Origin: Lacisediminihabitans sp040549525
GTDB taxonomy: Bacteria > Actinomycetota > Actinomycetes > Actinomycetales > Microbacteriaceae
Length of the DNA stretch: 64,000 nucleotides
NCBI RefSeq assembly: GCF_040549525.1
Contig: NZ_JBEPTM010000007.1
Coordinates: 62,001-126,000, forward strand
Direction: 5' to 3'
In this document: positions 33,437 through 42,249 of the stretch, in pieces
How positions within the stretch are numbered: position 1 is the stretch's first letter
Layout of the letters: the number at the start of each line of letters is the position of its first letter
The notes under the pieces: generated by a model
The model's database searches: none
What the model was told of the DNA's origin: nothing
The model's input: only the letters and a program-made list of their open reading frames with translations
Made by a program: the position numbers and the translations under genes

Positions 33437-34675
33437 CTACTCGAGCAGCCGTCGCACCACGGCATCGGCGAGCAGGCGTCCGCGCAGGGTCAACACGAGC
33501 GAGCCACGGACGGCGGATGCCCCGTCGACGAGACCGTCGCCGATAAGCCCGGCAACGGCGGTGCGCGCACTCGCCGGGAGCTCGGCGATGACCAGTCCCT
33601 CTCGAATCCGCGTGCCGAGGAGCACACTCTCCACCCGCCGCGTCTCGTCATCGAGGGTCTCTCGCCCGGCACCGGGAGACAGACCGGCGCCGATCCTGTC
33701 GGCATAGGCCGCGGGATGCTTCACATTCCACCAGCGCACTCCGCCGACATGGCTGTGCGCCCCGGGACCGATCCCCCACCAGTCATGACCCTGCCAGTAG
33801 GCGAGGTTATGCCGCGACCGGTGCTCGGCGAAGTCTCCCGGCGACTCACGCGCCCAGTTGCTGACCTCGTACCAGCCGTAGCCGGCGGAACCGAGCAGCT
33901 CGTCCGCCAGCTCGTACATGTCCGCCTGCAGATCCTCGTCGGGCTGCGCCACGTCGCCGCGTCGGATCTGCCGCGCGAGCTTCGTGCCATCTTCCACGAT
34001 GAGCGAATAGGCGGAGAGATGGTCCGGTTGTTGGGCGATGGCGTGCTCGAGCGACACTCGCCAATCGTCGAGGGACTCCCCCGGAGTGCCGTAGATGAGA
34101 TCGAGGCTCACCTCCAGTCCGGCGTCGCGGGCCCACTGCACCACGAGAGGCACCCGATCGGGGTCGTGGGTGCGCTCGAGCGTCGCGAGCACGTGCGGCA
34201 CGGCCGACTGCATGCCGAAAGACACGCGCGTGAAACCCGCGTCGGCGAGGGATCGGAGGTAGGCGGCATCCACCGAATCGGGGTTCGCCTCGGTCGTGAC
34301 CTCCGCGCCGTGCGCCAATCCCCAGGTCCCGGCGACCGCGGCGAGCATCGCGGTGAGATCGGCGACCGGCAACATGGTTGGCGTGCCCCCGCCGAAGAAG
34401 ACGGTGGATGCCTTCCTGCTCGGCAGCTCCGCTCGATCGAGGATGCCCCGGGCGAGAGCCACCTCGGCGATCGCCTGGCCGGCATAGTCCGTGCGCTTGG
34501 CCCCGCGAAGTTCGTCGGAGGTGTACGTGTTGAAGTCGCAGTACCCGCAGCGCACCCGGCAGAACGGCACGTGGAGATACACCCCGAAGTTGCGTTCGGC
34601 GGCACCCACGGTGACGGATTTGGGCAGCGCGCCGTCTGACGGCGCCGGATCGGCGAGCGGAAGCGCGCTCGGCAT
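33437..34675 (-). CDS. hemW: Heme chaperone HemW (radical SAM, formerly HemN-like)
   Basis: 412 aa. The radical SAM cluster motif is CRVRCGYC (C-x3-C-x2-C) in HVPFCRVRCGYCDFNTY (about 33-49), with FFGGGTPTML, EANPDS, VSFGMQS and DLIYGTPGES, and a C-terminal HemN-like domain. HemW delivers heme to membrane enzymes rather than oxidising coproporphyrinogen. The ATG at 34675 shares one base with the upstream stop (TGATG). lepA-hemW-hrcA is a common Gram-positive order; here other genes are interposed. Confidence 0.94.
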   Translation of the reverse strand: MPSALPLADPAPSDGALPKSVTVGAAERNFGVYLHVPFCRVRCGYCDFNTYTSDELRGAKRTDYAGQAIAEVALARGILDRAELPSRKASTVFFGGGTPTMLPVADLTAMLAAVAGTWGLAHGAEVTTEANPDSVDAAYLRSLADAGFTRVSFGMQSAVPHVLATLERTHDPDRVPLVVQWARDAGLEVSLDLIYGTPGESLDDWRVSLEHAIAQQPDHLSAYSLIVEDGTKLARQIRRGDVAQPDEDLQADMYELADELLGSAGYGWYEVSNWARESPGDFAEHRSRHNLAYWQGHDWWGIGPGAHSHVGGVRWWNVKHPAAYADRIGAGLSPGAGRETLDDETRRVESVLLGTRIREGLVIAELPASARTAVAGLIGDGLVDGASAVRGSLVLTLRGRLLADAVVRRLLE

Positions 34676-35343
34676 CAGGCCCCGGTGGTCGGCGAGAGCG
34701 TGCCGGAGAGTGATTCGAAGTATCGCCGGGTGTAGTAGGCCTGCGAGAAGCGGAGCACCGGGTAGACCAGCCACCAGAACGCATTGGCCGGCCGCGAGAA
34801 CGCGCTGATCTCCAGCCAGACCGATCCGTCCTCCGTCTGCTCCACGATGAACGACTCCTCGCCGCTCTCGGGATGCCCCGGGAGTGTGCCGTACGCGAAA
34901 CCCCGCCGATTCACTTCGTTCACGACGTAGACCACCCGCGCCGGGGCGGTCACCTGGAACGGCCCGAAGGGGATCTCGAGCACCACAGAGTCGCCAGGCA
35001 CGATGAACGGGGCGCCGTCGGGACCGAACACCACCTCGTCCCCGAGCACCGTGTCCGCCACCGGCGCACCGGCCTCGTCGAAGGCCACGGGTACGTAGGT
35101 CTGGTCGCTGACCGCGGCCGGAACATCCGCCACGTCGACACGGAATCCGCTCGTGCGCTGGATGCCCCAGGACATCACCTCGGTCCAGGCGTAGTCCCAG
35201 CGCGCGTCACCATGGCCGATTCTCATGCGCTGCCGGAACGGCCGGTAGCCCGAGGGTGACTTGGTGAGCAGGTCAGCCGACTGGGTCGCTCCGACGCTCG
35301 CGTAGGTGACGGGCCGCTCCCAGAGCGGCAACTTCGCAGGCAT
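34675..35343 (-). CDS. DUF1990 family protein
   Basis: 222 aa. Matches the DUF1990 layout: MPAKLPLWERPVTYASVGAT at the start, GYRPFRQRMRIGHGDARW, then VVYVVNEVNRRGFAYGTLPGHPESGEESFIVEQ, which is the conserved core, and FSRPANAFWWLVYPVLRFSQ near the end. No catalytic role is established for this family. Start ATG 35343; its stop overlaps the hemW start by 1 nt, so they share a transcript, though a link to heme is not evident. No signal peptide. Confidence 0.85.
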   Translation of the reverse strand: MPAKLPLWERPVTYASVGATQSADLLTKSPSGYRPFRQRMRIGHGDARWDYAWTEVMSWGIQRTSGFRVDVADVPAAVSDQTYVPVAFDEAGAPVADTVLGDEVVFGPDGAPFIVPGDSVVLEIPFGPFQVTAPARVVYVVNEVNRRGFAYGTLPGHPESGEESFIVEQTEDGSVWLEISAFSRPANAFWWLVYPVLRFSQAYYTRRYFESLSGTLSPTTGA

Positions 35344-35435
35344 CTAACGCAACCGGATCGTCGAGGCGGCTGAAGCGGGCATGGCGCAATTCTACCGGCG
35401 CCACGCCCGTCGACATGCCCCGGGAGGACGGTCGT

Positions 35436-37232
35436 CTAGCCGATCGAGCCGCTTCGGACTCGCCCGGCGAGCTGGTCGGCATCCAGGGCGAACAGGTCCC
35501 GTGCTCCCCCGGTGGCCGCACCGAAGAGTCCCGCTGCCTGCGGAAGCAGCTGCTCGGCATAGAAGCGAGCGAGCACCAGCTGGGTGTCGGCGAGGTCCTC
35601 GTCGCCGGTCGCCTCACCGGCGAGAGCCGAGCGCGCCATCAGCCAGCCACCGACGGTGAGTCCCCACATGCGCAGGTACGGGGACGAGCCGGCGAGCACG
35701 GCGTTCGGGTCCGACTGGCCAGTGCGCAGCATCCATCCGGTCGCCGCCTCGAGGGAGTCGAGCTGGGTGCGAAGCTGCACCCGGATCGTCTCGAAGGCGT
35801 CCCCGGCATCGGAGAGTTCTGCGTCGATCTCGCGCATGGTCGCGATGAATTCGAGGAAGGATGCCCCGCTCCGCACCGCGAGCTTGCGGCCGACGAGGTC
35901 CGCGGCCTGGATGCCGTTGGTGCCTTCGTAGATCGGGGTGATGCGTACGTCGCGGAAGTGCTGGGCCGCGCCGGTCTCCTCGATGTAACCCATGCCGCCG
36001 AAGACCTGAAGGGCGAGCGAGGTGAGCTCAACACCGAGGTCGGTGCCAAAGGACTTGCTGATCGGAGTGAGCAGGCCAACGATCTCGGAGGCCCGCACCC
36101 GGGCCGCCTCGTCGGTGGAGTGGGTGCTGAGGTCGATCTGCACCGCGTTGAACAGTACGAGACGGCGCAGGGCCGAGAGATACGCCTTCTGGGTCATCAG
36201 CATGCGGCGCACGTCGGGGAAGTCAATGATCGGAGAATCGACGGTGGCTCCGATCGCCTTGCCCTGGGTGCGGTCCTGCGCGTAGGCGAGCGAACCCTGG
36301 TAGGCGCGCTCCCCGATGGACAGGCCCTGAGTGCCGACGGAAAGCCGGGCGCTGTTCATCATGACGAACATGATGCGCATGCCGAGGTTCTCTTCACCGA
36401 TGAGGTATCCCGTCGCATTCTCGTAGGAGAGCACGCAGGTCGGGGCGCCGTGGATGCCGAGCTTGTGCTCGATCGAGAGGCAGCTGACGCCGTTGTGCTC
36501 GCCGAGCGAACCGTCCTCGTGCACGTGGAACTTGGGCACGATGAAGCAGGAGATGCCGCGAGTGCCGGCCGGGGCGCCCGGGGTACGCGCGAGCACGAGG
36601 TGCACGATCTGCTCGGAGAGGTCGTGCTCGCCGTAGGTGATGTAGATCTTCTGTCCCGTGATGGCGTAAGTGCCGTCGCCGTTGGGAACGGCGCGGGTGG
36701 TGAGCGCCCCGACATCCGACCCCGCCTGCGGTTCGGTGAGGTTCATCGTGCCGGTCCACTCACCGCTGATCATCTTGGGCAGGTAGGTGTTCTTCTGCGC
36801 GTCGTCTCCGTAGTGCAGGAGCGCGTCGATGGCTCCCTGCGTGAGCAGCGGACAGAGCGCGAAGGCCATGTTCGACGAGCCGAGCATCTCCTGGATGGCG
36901 AGGCCGACGGACCACGGGAAGCCTCCACCGTCGAACTCCTCCGGGAACGGCACGCTGCCCCACCCGGCATCGACGTACTGGCGATAGGCGGACTTGAAGG
37001 CCGCCGGAGTGCGGACTGAGCCGTCGGGATCGCGCTGAGCGCCCTCGACATCCCCGGTCTGGTTGGTGGGAGCGACGACCTTCACCATGAAGTCGCCGCA
37101 GTCTTCCAACAGGCCGACGACGGTGTCGAGATCGGCGTGCTCATAGCCGGGAAGTGCGGCAACCTGTGGATACCCCACCACGTGCTCGAGGACGAAGGCA
37201 AGATCGGACACGGGGGGACGGTAATCGCTCAT
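35436..37232 (-). CDS. Acyl-CoA dehydrogenase (FadE-type)
   Basis: 598 aa FAD enzyme catalysing the first oxidation step of acyl-CoA degradation. The central domain has MNLTEPQAGSDVGAL and ISCFIVPKF, the FAD/CoA helix LSIEHKLGIHGAPTCVLSYENA, and the C-terminal catalytic glutamate region QVFGGMGYIEETGAAQHFRD followed by PIYEGTNGIQAADLVGRKL. The extra C-terminal ~130 residues are the Acyl-CoA_dh_C extension of long actinobacterial FadE proteins. The ATG at 37232 is preceded by TACGCT exactly 6 nt away, a likely leaderless start. Its neighbours are not lipid genes. Confidence 0.93.
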   Translation of the reverse strand: MSDYRPPVSDLAFVLEHVVGYPQVAALPGYEHADLDTVVGLLEDCGDFMVKVVAPTNQTGDVEGAQRDPDGSVRTPAAFKSAYRQYVDAGWGSVPFPEEFDGGGFPWSVGLAIQEMLGSSNMAFALCPLLTQGAIDALLHYGDDAQKNTYLPKMISGEWTGTMNLTEPQAGSDVGALTTRAVPNGDGTYAITGQKIYITYGEHDLSEQIVHLVLARTPGAPAGTRGISCFIVPKFHVHEDGSLGEHNGVSCLSIEHKLGIHGAPTCVLSYENATGYLIGEENLGMRIMFVMMNSARLSVGTQGLSIGERAYQGSLAYAQDRTQGKAIGATVDSPIIDFPDVRRMLMTQKAYLSALRRLVLFNAVQIDLSTHSTDEAARVRASEIVGLLTPISKSFGTDLGVELTSLALQVFGGMGYIEETGAAQHFRDVRITPIYEGTNGIQAADLVGRKLAVRSGASFLEFIATMREIDAELSDAGDAFETIRVQLRTQLDSLEAATGWMLRTGQSDPNAVLAGSSPYLRMWGLTVGGWLMARSALAGEATGDEDLADTQLVLARFYAEQLLPQAAGLFGAATGGARDLFALDADQLAGRVRSGSIG

Positions 37233-37406
37233 GTTCGCAGCGTACTGCGCCCGTCGTCATTCGGTCACGAACGCTGTGCCGACTCACAAAAGACTGTGGG
37301 CGGACACACTATTTGTTGTTCGTGCAGTCCATTCCCTGACGTGTCCCCCAGTGGCATGGACCGCGGGCCTGCGAGCCGCACCGACAGTGTTGAGCAGAGA
37401 ACATTG

Positions 37407-37464
37407 GAGGAGAGAACTGGCAGTTGGTGCTCTCCTCGGCGCGGAATACAGCGCGAACTGCCAG
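37407..37464. repeat. Nested inverted repeats between lepA and the acyl-CoA dehydrogenase
   Basis: GAGGAGAG (37407-37414) and CTCTCCTC (37430-37437) are perfect inverted arms enclosing the palindrome AACTG-G-CAGTT. A second AACTGCCAG (37456-37464) pairs with CTGGCAGTT (37417-37425). No U-tract follows in the lepA direction. It may be a lepA terminator or an operator for the dehydrogenase. Confidence 0.45.
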
Positions 37465-37504
37465 GTATGCAGCCACCGCAGGGACAAATCGGCGAGCAGC
37501 CGAG

Positions 37505-39355
37505 TTACTTCTCTTTCTTGGTCTCCGTGTCACCACTGAGCGCCGCGATGAACGCCTCCTGCGGAACCTCGACACGACCCACCATCTTCATGCGCTTCTT
37601 GCCCTCCTTCTGCTTCTCGAGGAGCTTGCGCTTGCGGGTGATGTCACCGCCGTAACACTTGGCGAGCACATCTTTGCGCATCGCGCTGATCGACTCACGG
37701 GCGATGATCCGAGCGCCGATGGCGGCCTGGATCGGCACCTCGAACTGCTGCCTCGGGATCAGCTTCTTGAGCCGCTCCGTCATGAGCACGCCGTAGGCGT
37801 AGGCCTTGTCGCGATGAACGATGGCGCTGAAGGCATCCACCGCCTCACCCTGCAGCAGGATGTCGACCTTCACGAGGTCCGCATCCTGGTCGCCGGTCGG
37901 TTCGTAGTCGAGGCTCGCGTAGCCGGCGGTGCGGCTCTTCAGCTGGTCGAAGAAGTCGAACACGATCTCGCCGAGGGGCATCGTGTAGTGCAGCTCCACG
38001 CGATCCTCGCCCACGTATTCCATGCCCTGCATGGTGCCGCGACGGCCCTGGCAGAGCTCCATCACGGTGCCGACGAAATCCTTCGGGGTGAGGATGGATG
38101 CCTTCACCACGGGTTCACTCACCGAGGCGATCTTGCCGCCAGGGAACTCGCTCGGGTTGGTGACCGTGACGGTCTTCTTATCGTCGGTCGTGACCTGGTA
38201 GATCACGCTCGGTGCCGTTGCGATGAGGTCGAGCCCGAATTCACGTTCGAGCCGTTCCGTGACGATCTCGAGGTGCAGCAGTCCGAGGAATCCGCAGCGG
38301 AAGCCGAAGCCGAGCGCGACGGAGGTCTCGGGCTCGTAGACCAGCGCGGCATCCGAGAGCTTGAGCTTGTCGAGGGCCTCGCGCAGCACCGGATAGTCAG
38401 AGCCGTCGATCGGATAGATGCCGGAGAAGACCATGGGCATCGGCTCGGAATAGCCCTTGAGGGCGACGGTCGCAGGCTTCATGAAGCTCGTCACGGTGTC
38501 ACCCACCTTGCTGAGTCGCACGTCTTTGACGCCGGTGATGAGGTACCCGACCTCGCCGACGCCGAGTCCCTTGGTCGGGGTCGGCTCGGGAGCGCTGACA
38601 CCGATCTCGAGCACCTCGTGGGCGCTCTTGGTGCTCATCATCATGATCTTCTCGCGCGGCTTGAGCGACCCGTCGATCATGCGCACGTAGGTGATCACGC
38701 CGCGATAGGCGTCGTAGACGGAGTCGAAGATCATGGCGCGGGCCGGTGCCGCCGCATCGCCGACCGGAGGCGGGATGAGTCGGGTCGCGCGATCGAGCAG
38801 CTCCGGCACGCCGACACCGGTCTTGCCGGAGACGAGCAGGATGTCCTCCGGCTTGCACCCGAGCAGCCCGACGATCTCCTTGATGTACTTCTCCGGATCC
38901 GCGGCGGGCAAGTCGATCTTGTTCAACACCGGGATGATCGTGAGGTCGTTGTCGAGCGCGAGGTAGAGGTTCGCGAGCGTCTGCGCTTCGATGCCCTGCG
39001 CGGCATCCACGAGCAGGATCGCCCCCTCGCACGCCGCAAGCGAGCGGGAAACCTCGTAGGTGAAGTCCACGTGGCCGGGGGTGTCGATCATGTTGAGAGC
39101 GTAGGTCTGGCCGTCCAGCTCCCACGGCATCCGCACGGCCTGGCTCTTGATCGTGATGCCGCGCTCGCGCTCGATGTCCATGCGGTCGAGGTACTGGGCG
39201 CGCATGTCGCGGTCGCTCACCACGCCGGTGATCTGCAGCATCCGGTCGGCGAGCGTGGATTTGCCGTGGTCGATGTGGGCGATGATGCAGAAGTTGCGGA
39301 TGAAGGCGGGGTCGGTCGAAGCCGGCTCGAGGGCCTTCAATGCTCTGGGGCTCAC
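37505..39355 (-). CDS. lepA: Translation elongation factor 4 (LepA)
   Basis: 616-aa ribosome-bound GTPase. GTPase motifs: NFCIIAHIDHGKSTLADRML (G1), RERGITIKSQAV (G2), MIDTPGHVDF (G3), NKIDLP (G4). Domains II and V resemble EF-G, and the LepA-specific C-terminal domain ends with AKCYGGDITRKRKLLEKQKEGKKRMK. The GTG at 39355 has AAGGA 5 nt upstream; upstream codons to 39400 are not conserved in type. lepA next to hemW and rpsT is usual in actinobacteria. Confidence 0.97.
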   Translation of the reverse strand: MSPRALKALEPASTDPAFIRNFCIIAHIDHGKSTLADRMLQITGVVSDRDMRAQYLDRMDIERERGITIKSQAVRMPWELDGQTYALNMIDTPGHVDFTYEVSRSLAACEGAILLVDAAQGIEAQTLANLYLALDNDLTIIPVLNKIDLPAADPEKYIKEIVGLLGCKPEDILLVSGKTGVGVPELLDRATRLIPPPVGDAAAPARAMIFDSVYDAYRGVITYVRMIDGSLKPREKIMMMSTKSAHEVLEIGVSAPEPTPTKGLGVGEVGYLITGVKDVRLSKVGDTVTSFMKPATVALKGYSEPMPMVFSGIYPIDGSDYPVLREALDKLKLSDAALVYEPETSVALGFGFRCGFLGLLHLEIVTERLEREFGLDLIATAPSVIYQVTTDDKKTVTVTNPSEFPGGKIASVSEPVVKASILTPKDFVGTVMELCQGRRGTMQGMEYVGEDRVELHYTMPLGEIVFDFFDQLKSRTAGYASLDYEPTGDQDADLVKVDILLQGEAVDAFSAIVHRDKAYAYGVLMTERLKKLIPRQQFEVPIQAAIGARIIARESISAMRKDVLAKCYGGDITRKRKLLEKQKEGKKRMKMVGRVEVPQEAFIAALSGDTETKKEK

Positions 39356-39444
39356 GCAAATCCTTCGTATCAGTACCGTGGGGTCGCACAATTCTCCCAC
39401 GACGCGCGTCGACCGGGATGCGGGCGCCGGTTGGCGCGCGGTCG

Positions 39445-39789
39445 TTACTGCCCGAAGAACGCCGCGAAGGCTCCCAACGGGGCCAGGAACGCGAGCCCGA
39501 ATGCGAGAGCGAGCACCGGAAGCGCGAGGGACACCGCTCCGACGATGATTCCCCAGGTGCTGAAGTTGCGACCGGCAGGTTCACGGTTGAGCCCGATCGA
39601 ACCGACGACGATCGCGGCGATCGGAACGATCAGCGTGTAACCGAAGGCGATCGAGGCGATCGCGAGCACGAGGCTGGTGATCCCGAGACTTCGGGAGGTG
39701 TCGCCCGCTGTGGGCGGAACGGCCTCTTCCTGCGTAGGCGCCGCGGTGGTGGCGATGGTCGGGGTGGTGTCGATGGTCGGGGTGGTCAT
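39445..39789 (-). CDS. Small DUF4190-like membrane protein
   Basis: 114 aa. A Thr/Pro/Ala-rich hydrophilic N-terminus (about 1-38) is followed by two hydrophobic helices with SLGITSLVLAIASIAFGYTLIVPIAAIVVGSIGL and then WGIIVGAVSLALPVLALAFGLAFLAP. The layout resembles DUF4190 proteins, which are abundant in actinobacteria and unassigned. The ATG at 39789 has GGAGAG just upstream. It lies between lepA and an aminotransferase on the same strand. No function is claimed. Confidence 0.72.
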   Translation of the reverse strand: MTTPTIDTTPTIATTAAPTQEEAVPPTAGDTSRSLGITSLVLAIASIAFGYTLIVPIAAIVVGSIGLNREPAGRNFSTWGIIVGAVSLALPVLALAFGLAFLAPLGAFAAFFGQ

Positions 39790-39882
39790 GTTCTCTCCAG
39801 GGGTGATCGGTGTCACTTCAGGCTAGAAAGCAGCGGATCCGGCGACCATGGGGCTAACCCCCGGGTTGCTCGCGGCCAATCC

Positions 39883-41022
39883 CTACGGTGCAGGCAGTCG
39901 CCCGAGACCCTCGAGCAGCACGGCCTGGTCGGCAGCGAGCGACACCCGGATCCAGCCCTCTCCGGACCGCCCGAAAGCACTGCCCGGCGCGACCGCGACG
40001 CGGTCGTGAAGCAGAAAGTGTTCGGCCCAGGCCGCGACGTCACCGCCGCTCGAGTGGGAGACATCCACCCACAGGTAGAAGGCGCCGCCCGGCCGCTGGT
40101 ACCGGATGCCACGGGAGTCGAGCAGCGCACACGCCGCCTCGAGGTTGGCGCGATAGTGCTCGCGAGAGTCGGCCACGTGCTGGTGATCGCCGGTGATCGC
40201 GGCGACCGCCGCGTACTGGTCGGGCATCCCGACGCAACTGATCGATGCCTCCTGAACCGTTCGCATGACCGCGGCGAGTCCGGGCGGGGTGACGAGATAG
40301 CCGATACGAGCCCCCGTCATCGCGTAGGTCTTGGAGAGGGAGAAGACGCTGAACACCCGGTCATCGGTGTCGAGGCTGGCGATGCTGACATGCGGGGCGC
40401 TGTAGGTGAAATATTCGTAGACCTCGTCGCTGAGTACCCAGAGGTCATGGCGGCGCGCGAATTCGAGGAGCGTGCGCAACTGACTCTCGTCGAACACCAC
40501 ACCGAGCGGGTTCGACGGGGAGTTGATGATGATGACACGGGTGCGGTCCGTCACGAGTCGCTCGAGTTCGTCGAGATCGGGAGCGAACCCGTGCTCCGGG
40601 CGCAGGGAGTATGACACCGGTACGGCCTCGAGCAGCCGGGCGTTCATGGTGAAGGTGGTGTAGCCCGGATCGGGCACGAGCACCTCGTCGCCGGTGGAGA
40701 GCAGGAGGCGCATGGCCTGGAACAGGCCCTGCGTGGCGCCGAGCGTCACCCAGACGCGCTCGACATCTACCTCGATGCCGTTCTCCCGGGCCAGCTTCTG
40801 CACGATGGCGGCTCTCAGCGGCGGGATGCCGCCGTTTGCGGAGTAGCTCGTGAGGTCGTCGCGCCACGCCTGCGCGCCCGCCGCGAGGATGTGCGCGGCA
40901 ACCGCGCGGTCCGGCTCCCCCACCGCGAGGGAGATCACATCGTCGAGCTCGAGGGCGATCTCGAAGATGCGCCGGATGCCGGACGGGGGAACGGCGGCGA
41001 TGTGCGGGGAGAGTGACGGCAT
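39883..41022 (-). CDS. Class I/II pyridoxal-phosphate aminotransferase
   Basis: 379 aa. Fold-type I signatures: SYSANGGIPPLRAAI, PSNPLGVVFDE, DEVYEYFTY and the PLP-lysine motif SLSKTYAMTGARIGYLV. The C-terminal APGSAFGRSGEGWIRVSLA holds the carboxylate-binding arginine. It is close to the aspartate/aromatic aminotransferase (AspC/PatA-like) group, but the substrate cannot be fixed. The ATG at 41022 has TAGCCT exactly 6 nt upstream, a leaderless-type promoter facing that of the divergent hydrolase. Confidence 0.92.
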   Translation of the reverse strand: MPSLSPHIAAVPPSGIRRIFEIALELDDVISLAVGEPDRAVAAHILAAGAQAWRDDLTSYSANGGIPPLRAAIVQKLARENGIEVDVERVWVTLGATQGLFQAMRLLLSTGDEVLVPDPGYTTFTMNARLLEAVPVSYSLRPEHGFAPDLDELERLVTDRTRVIIINSPSNPLGVVFDESQLRTLLEFARRHDLWVLSDEVYEYFTYSAPHVSIASLDTDDRVFSVFSLSKTYAMTGARIGYLVTPPGLAAVMRTVQEASISCVGMPDQYAAVAAITGDHQHVADSREHYRANLEAACALLDSRGIRYQRPGGAFYLWVDVSHSSGGDVAAWAEHFLLHDRVAVAPGSAFGRSGEGWIRVSLAADQAVLLEGLGRLPAP

Positions 41023-41028
41023 ACTGTC

Positions 41029-41059
41029 AGGCTATTACCCCAGCCGGAGCCGTTAGCAT
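41029..41059. promoter_or_regulatory. Divergent leaderless-type promoter pair
   Basis: TAGCCT on the minus strand (41029-41034) lies 6 nt before the aminotransferase ATG (41022). TAGCAT on the plus strand (41054-41059) lies 6 nt before the hydrolase ATG (41066). The two starts are only 43 nt apart, so the -35 regions overlap. Confidence 0.5.
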
Positions 41060-41065
41060 CGTGAA

Positions 41066-41794
41066 ATGCCCACCCCCGTCGTGCTCGTCCACGGCCTCCG
41101 CGGCTCGAGCGCCGAGTGGTCGGTGCTGCGCGACATCCTCGAGGCTCACGGGCATGACGTTGTGGCGGTCGATCTTCCCGGCCACGGGACTCGCATCGGC
41201 GAACCCTTCTCCATCGGCGAGTCCCTGGTGACCGTTGCGGACGCGGCGCGCTCCCTCGGGACCGCGCCGGTGTTCGTCGTCGGCCGGGGGCTCGGCGGTC
41301 ATCTCGCCGTGGAGTGCGGCTCCCTCATCGACACTGTCGGCGGTGTCGTCGCGATCGGCTGTGGCACCCAGGCGCTCAGCTGGGTTCTCGACAGCTACCG
41401 CATCGCCTCGACGACGACCCACCACATGCTTCCCGACAGCGGTGCGGCCGTGAGCAGTGCGGCATCCTCCACCTTCGTGCGGGCCGGATCCTCCGGCGGC
41501 GTCGCCCCCTCAGAGCACTTCGCCGACACTCTCCGCCAGCTGGACGCTCTCGAGACCGGTGCCGCGCTCGCGCGACTTCAGGTGCCGGTGTGGCTGCTCA
41601 ACGGACAGTTCGACCGGTTCCGGATGCAGGAGCGCGCCTTCCTGTCCGCCGCGGCCGATCACCGGCTCGTGCGACAGCGCGGGGTGCGCCTTGCCGCCCG
41701 TTTCCGCCGCCCGATGGAGACTGCTCGCCTGCTGCTGGGCATCCTCGATGGGCGCCACCCGACACGCTCCCTCTCCGCGTTGCCGGATCGCTGA
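41066..41794 (+). CDS. Alpha/beta hydrolase-fold protein lacking the catalytic serine
   Basis: 242 aa with the alpha/beta hydrolase N-terminus (PVVLVHGLRGSSAEWSVLRDIL, DLPGHG). The nucleophile elbow reads VVGRGLGGHLA, with glycine where the GXSXG serine should be, and the C-terminal strand GVRLAARFRRP lacks the usual catalytic histidine. It is therefore probably not a classical hydrolase, or is a decayed one. The ATG at 41066 is preceded by TAGCAT 6 nt away. The 3' end overlaps the rpsT promoter. Function unknown. Confidence 0.78.
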   Translation: MPTPVVLVHGLRGSSAEWSVLRDILEAHGHDVVAVDLPGHGTRIGEPFSIGESLVTVADAARSLGTAPVFVVGRGLGGHLAVECGSLIDTVGGVVAIGCGTQALSWVLDSYRIASTTTHHMLPDSGAAVSSAASSTFVRAGSSGGVAPSEHFADTLRQLDALETGAALARLQVPVWLLNGQFDRFRMQERAFLSAAADHRLVRQRGVRLAARFRRPMETARLLLGILDGRHPTRSLSALPDR

Positions 41795-41808
41795 CGCACT
41801 GGTATCGT
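41780..41808 (+). promoter_or_regulatory. rpsT promoter
   Basis: TTGCCG (41780-41785) and TATCGT (41803-41808) are separated by exactly 17 nt. They lie at the end of the preceding gene and would give an rpsT leader of about 120 nt. Confidence 0.6.
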
Positions 41809-41822
41809 TGATGGTTGGCTTG

Positions 41823-41854
41823 CGCGAGACATTTGGTACCCGAATGGTCTCGCG
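41823..41854 (+). promoter_or_regulatory. Stem-loop in the rpsT leader
   Basis: CGCGAGACATT pairs with AATGGTCTCGCG with one bulged base. A weaker GGTTCG/CGAACC stem follows near 41887-41916. Ribosomal protein S20 represses its own translation in enterobacteria; a leader structure like this is a candidate site, but the role is inferred. Confidence 0.5.
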
Positions 41855-41933
41855 AATCGCAGCCCGGATCCCCCAGCACTGGAACCGGTTCGCGGCTGCC
41901 CTCAACCGTTCGAACCACAGAGAAAGTTAGACA

Positions 41934-42194
41934 TTGGCAAACATCAAGTCGCAGATCAAGCGCATCGGAACCAACAAGAAGTCCCAGGACCGCAACAAGG
42001 CCGTGAAGAGCGAGGTCAAGACCGCCGTGCGTACCGCGCGTGAGGCCATCGTCGCCGGCGACGCGGCCAAGGCCGCCACCGCGCTCGCGCTCGCGTCGAA
42101 GAAGCTCGACAAGGCCGCAAGCAAGGGCGTCATCCACAAGAACCAGGCCGCGAACCGCAAGTCGGCCATCGCCAAGCAGGTCGCTGCGCTCTAA
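41934..42194 (+). CDS. rpsT: 30S ribosomal protein S20
   Basis: 86-aa primary 16S-binding ribosomal protein, Lys/Ala-rich and helical: ANIKSQIKRIGTNKKSQDRN at the start, VKSEVKTAVRTA, and KGVIHKNQAANRKSAIAKQ at the end. The initiation codon is TTG at 41934; rpsT of E. coli also starts with UUG, and the weak start is part of its autoregulation there. It has its own promoter and a strong terminator, so it is monocistronic. It is convergent with holA. Confidence 0.97.
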   Translation: MANIKSQIKRIGTNKKSQDRNKAVKSEVKTAVRTAREAIVAGDAAKAATALALASKKLDKAASKGVIHKNQAANRKSAIAKQVAAL

Positions 42195-42208
42195 GCGTTT
42201 TCGTCAGA

Positions 42209-42240
42209 AGCCCGTCACCGTTCGCGGTGGCGGGCTTTTT
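42209..42240 (+). terminator. Rho-independent terminator of rpsT
   Basis: AGCCCGTCACCG and CGGTGGCGGGCT form a 12-bp stem with one G-T pair around a TTCG tetraloop, followed by TTTTT. It may also serve holA from the other side. Confidence 0.92.
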
Positions 42241-42249
42241 GCGTGCCTG

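Noticed and set aside
41811..41930. A 39-codon frame in the rpsT leader as a real gene.
   Set aside because: No ribosome site, and the predicted transcription start lies after its ATG; kept only as a note in the rpsT finding.
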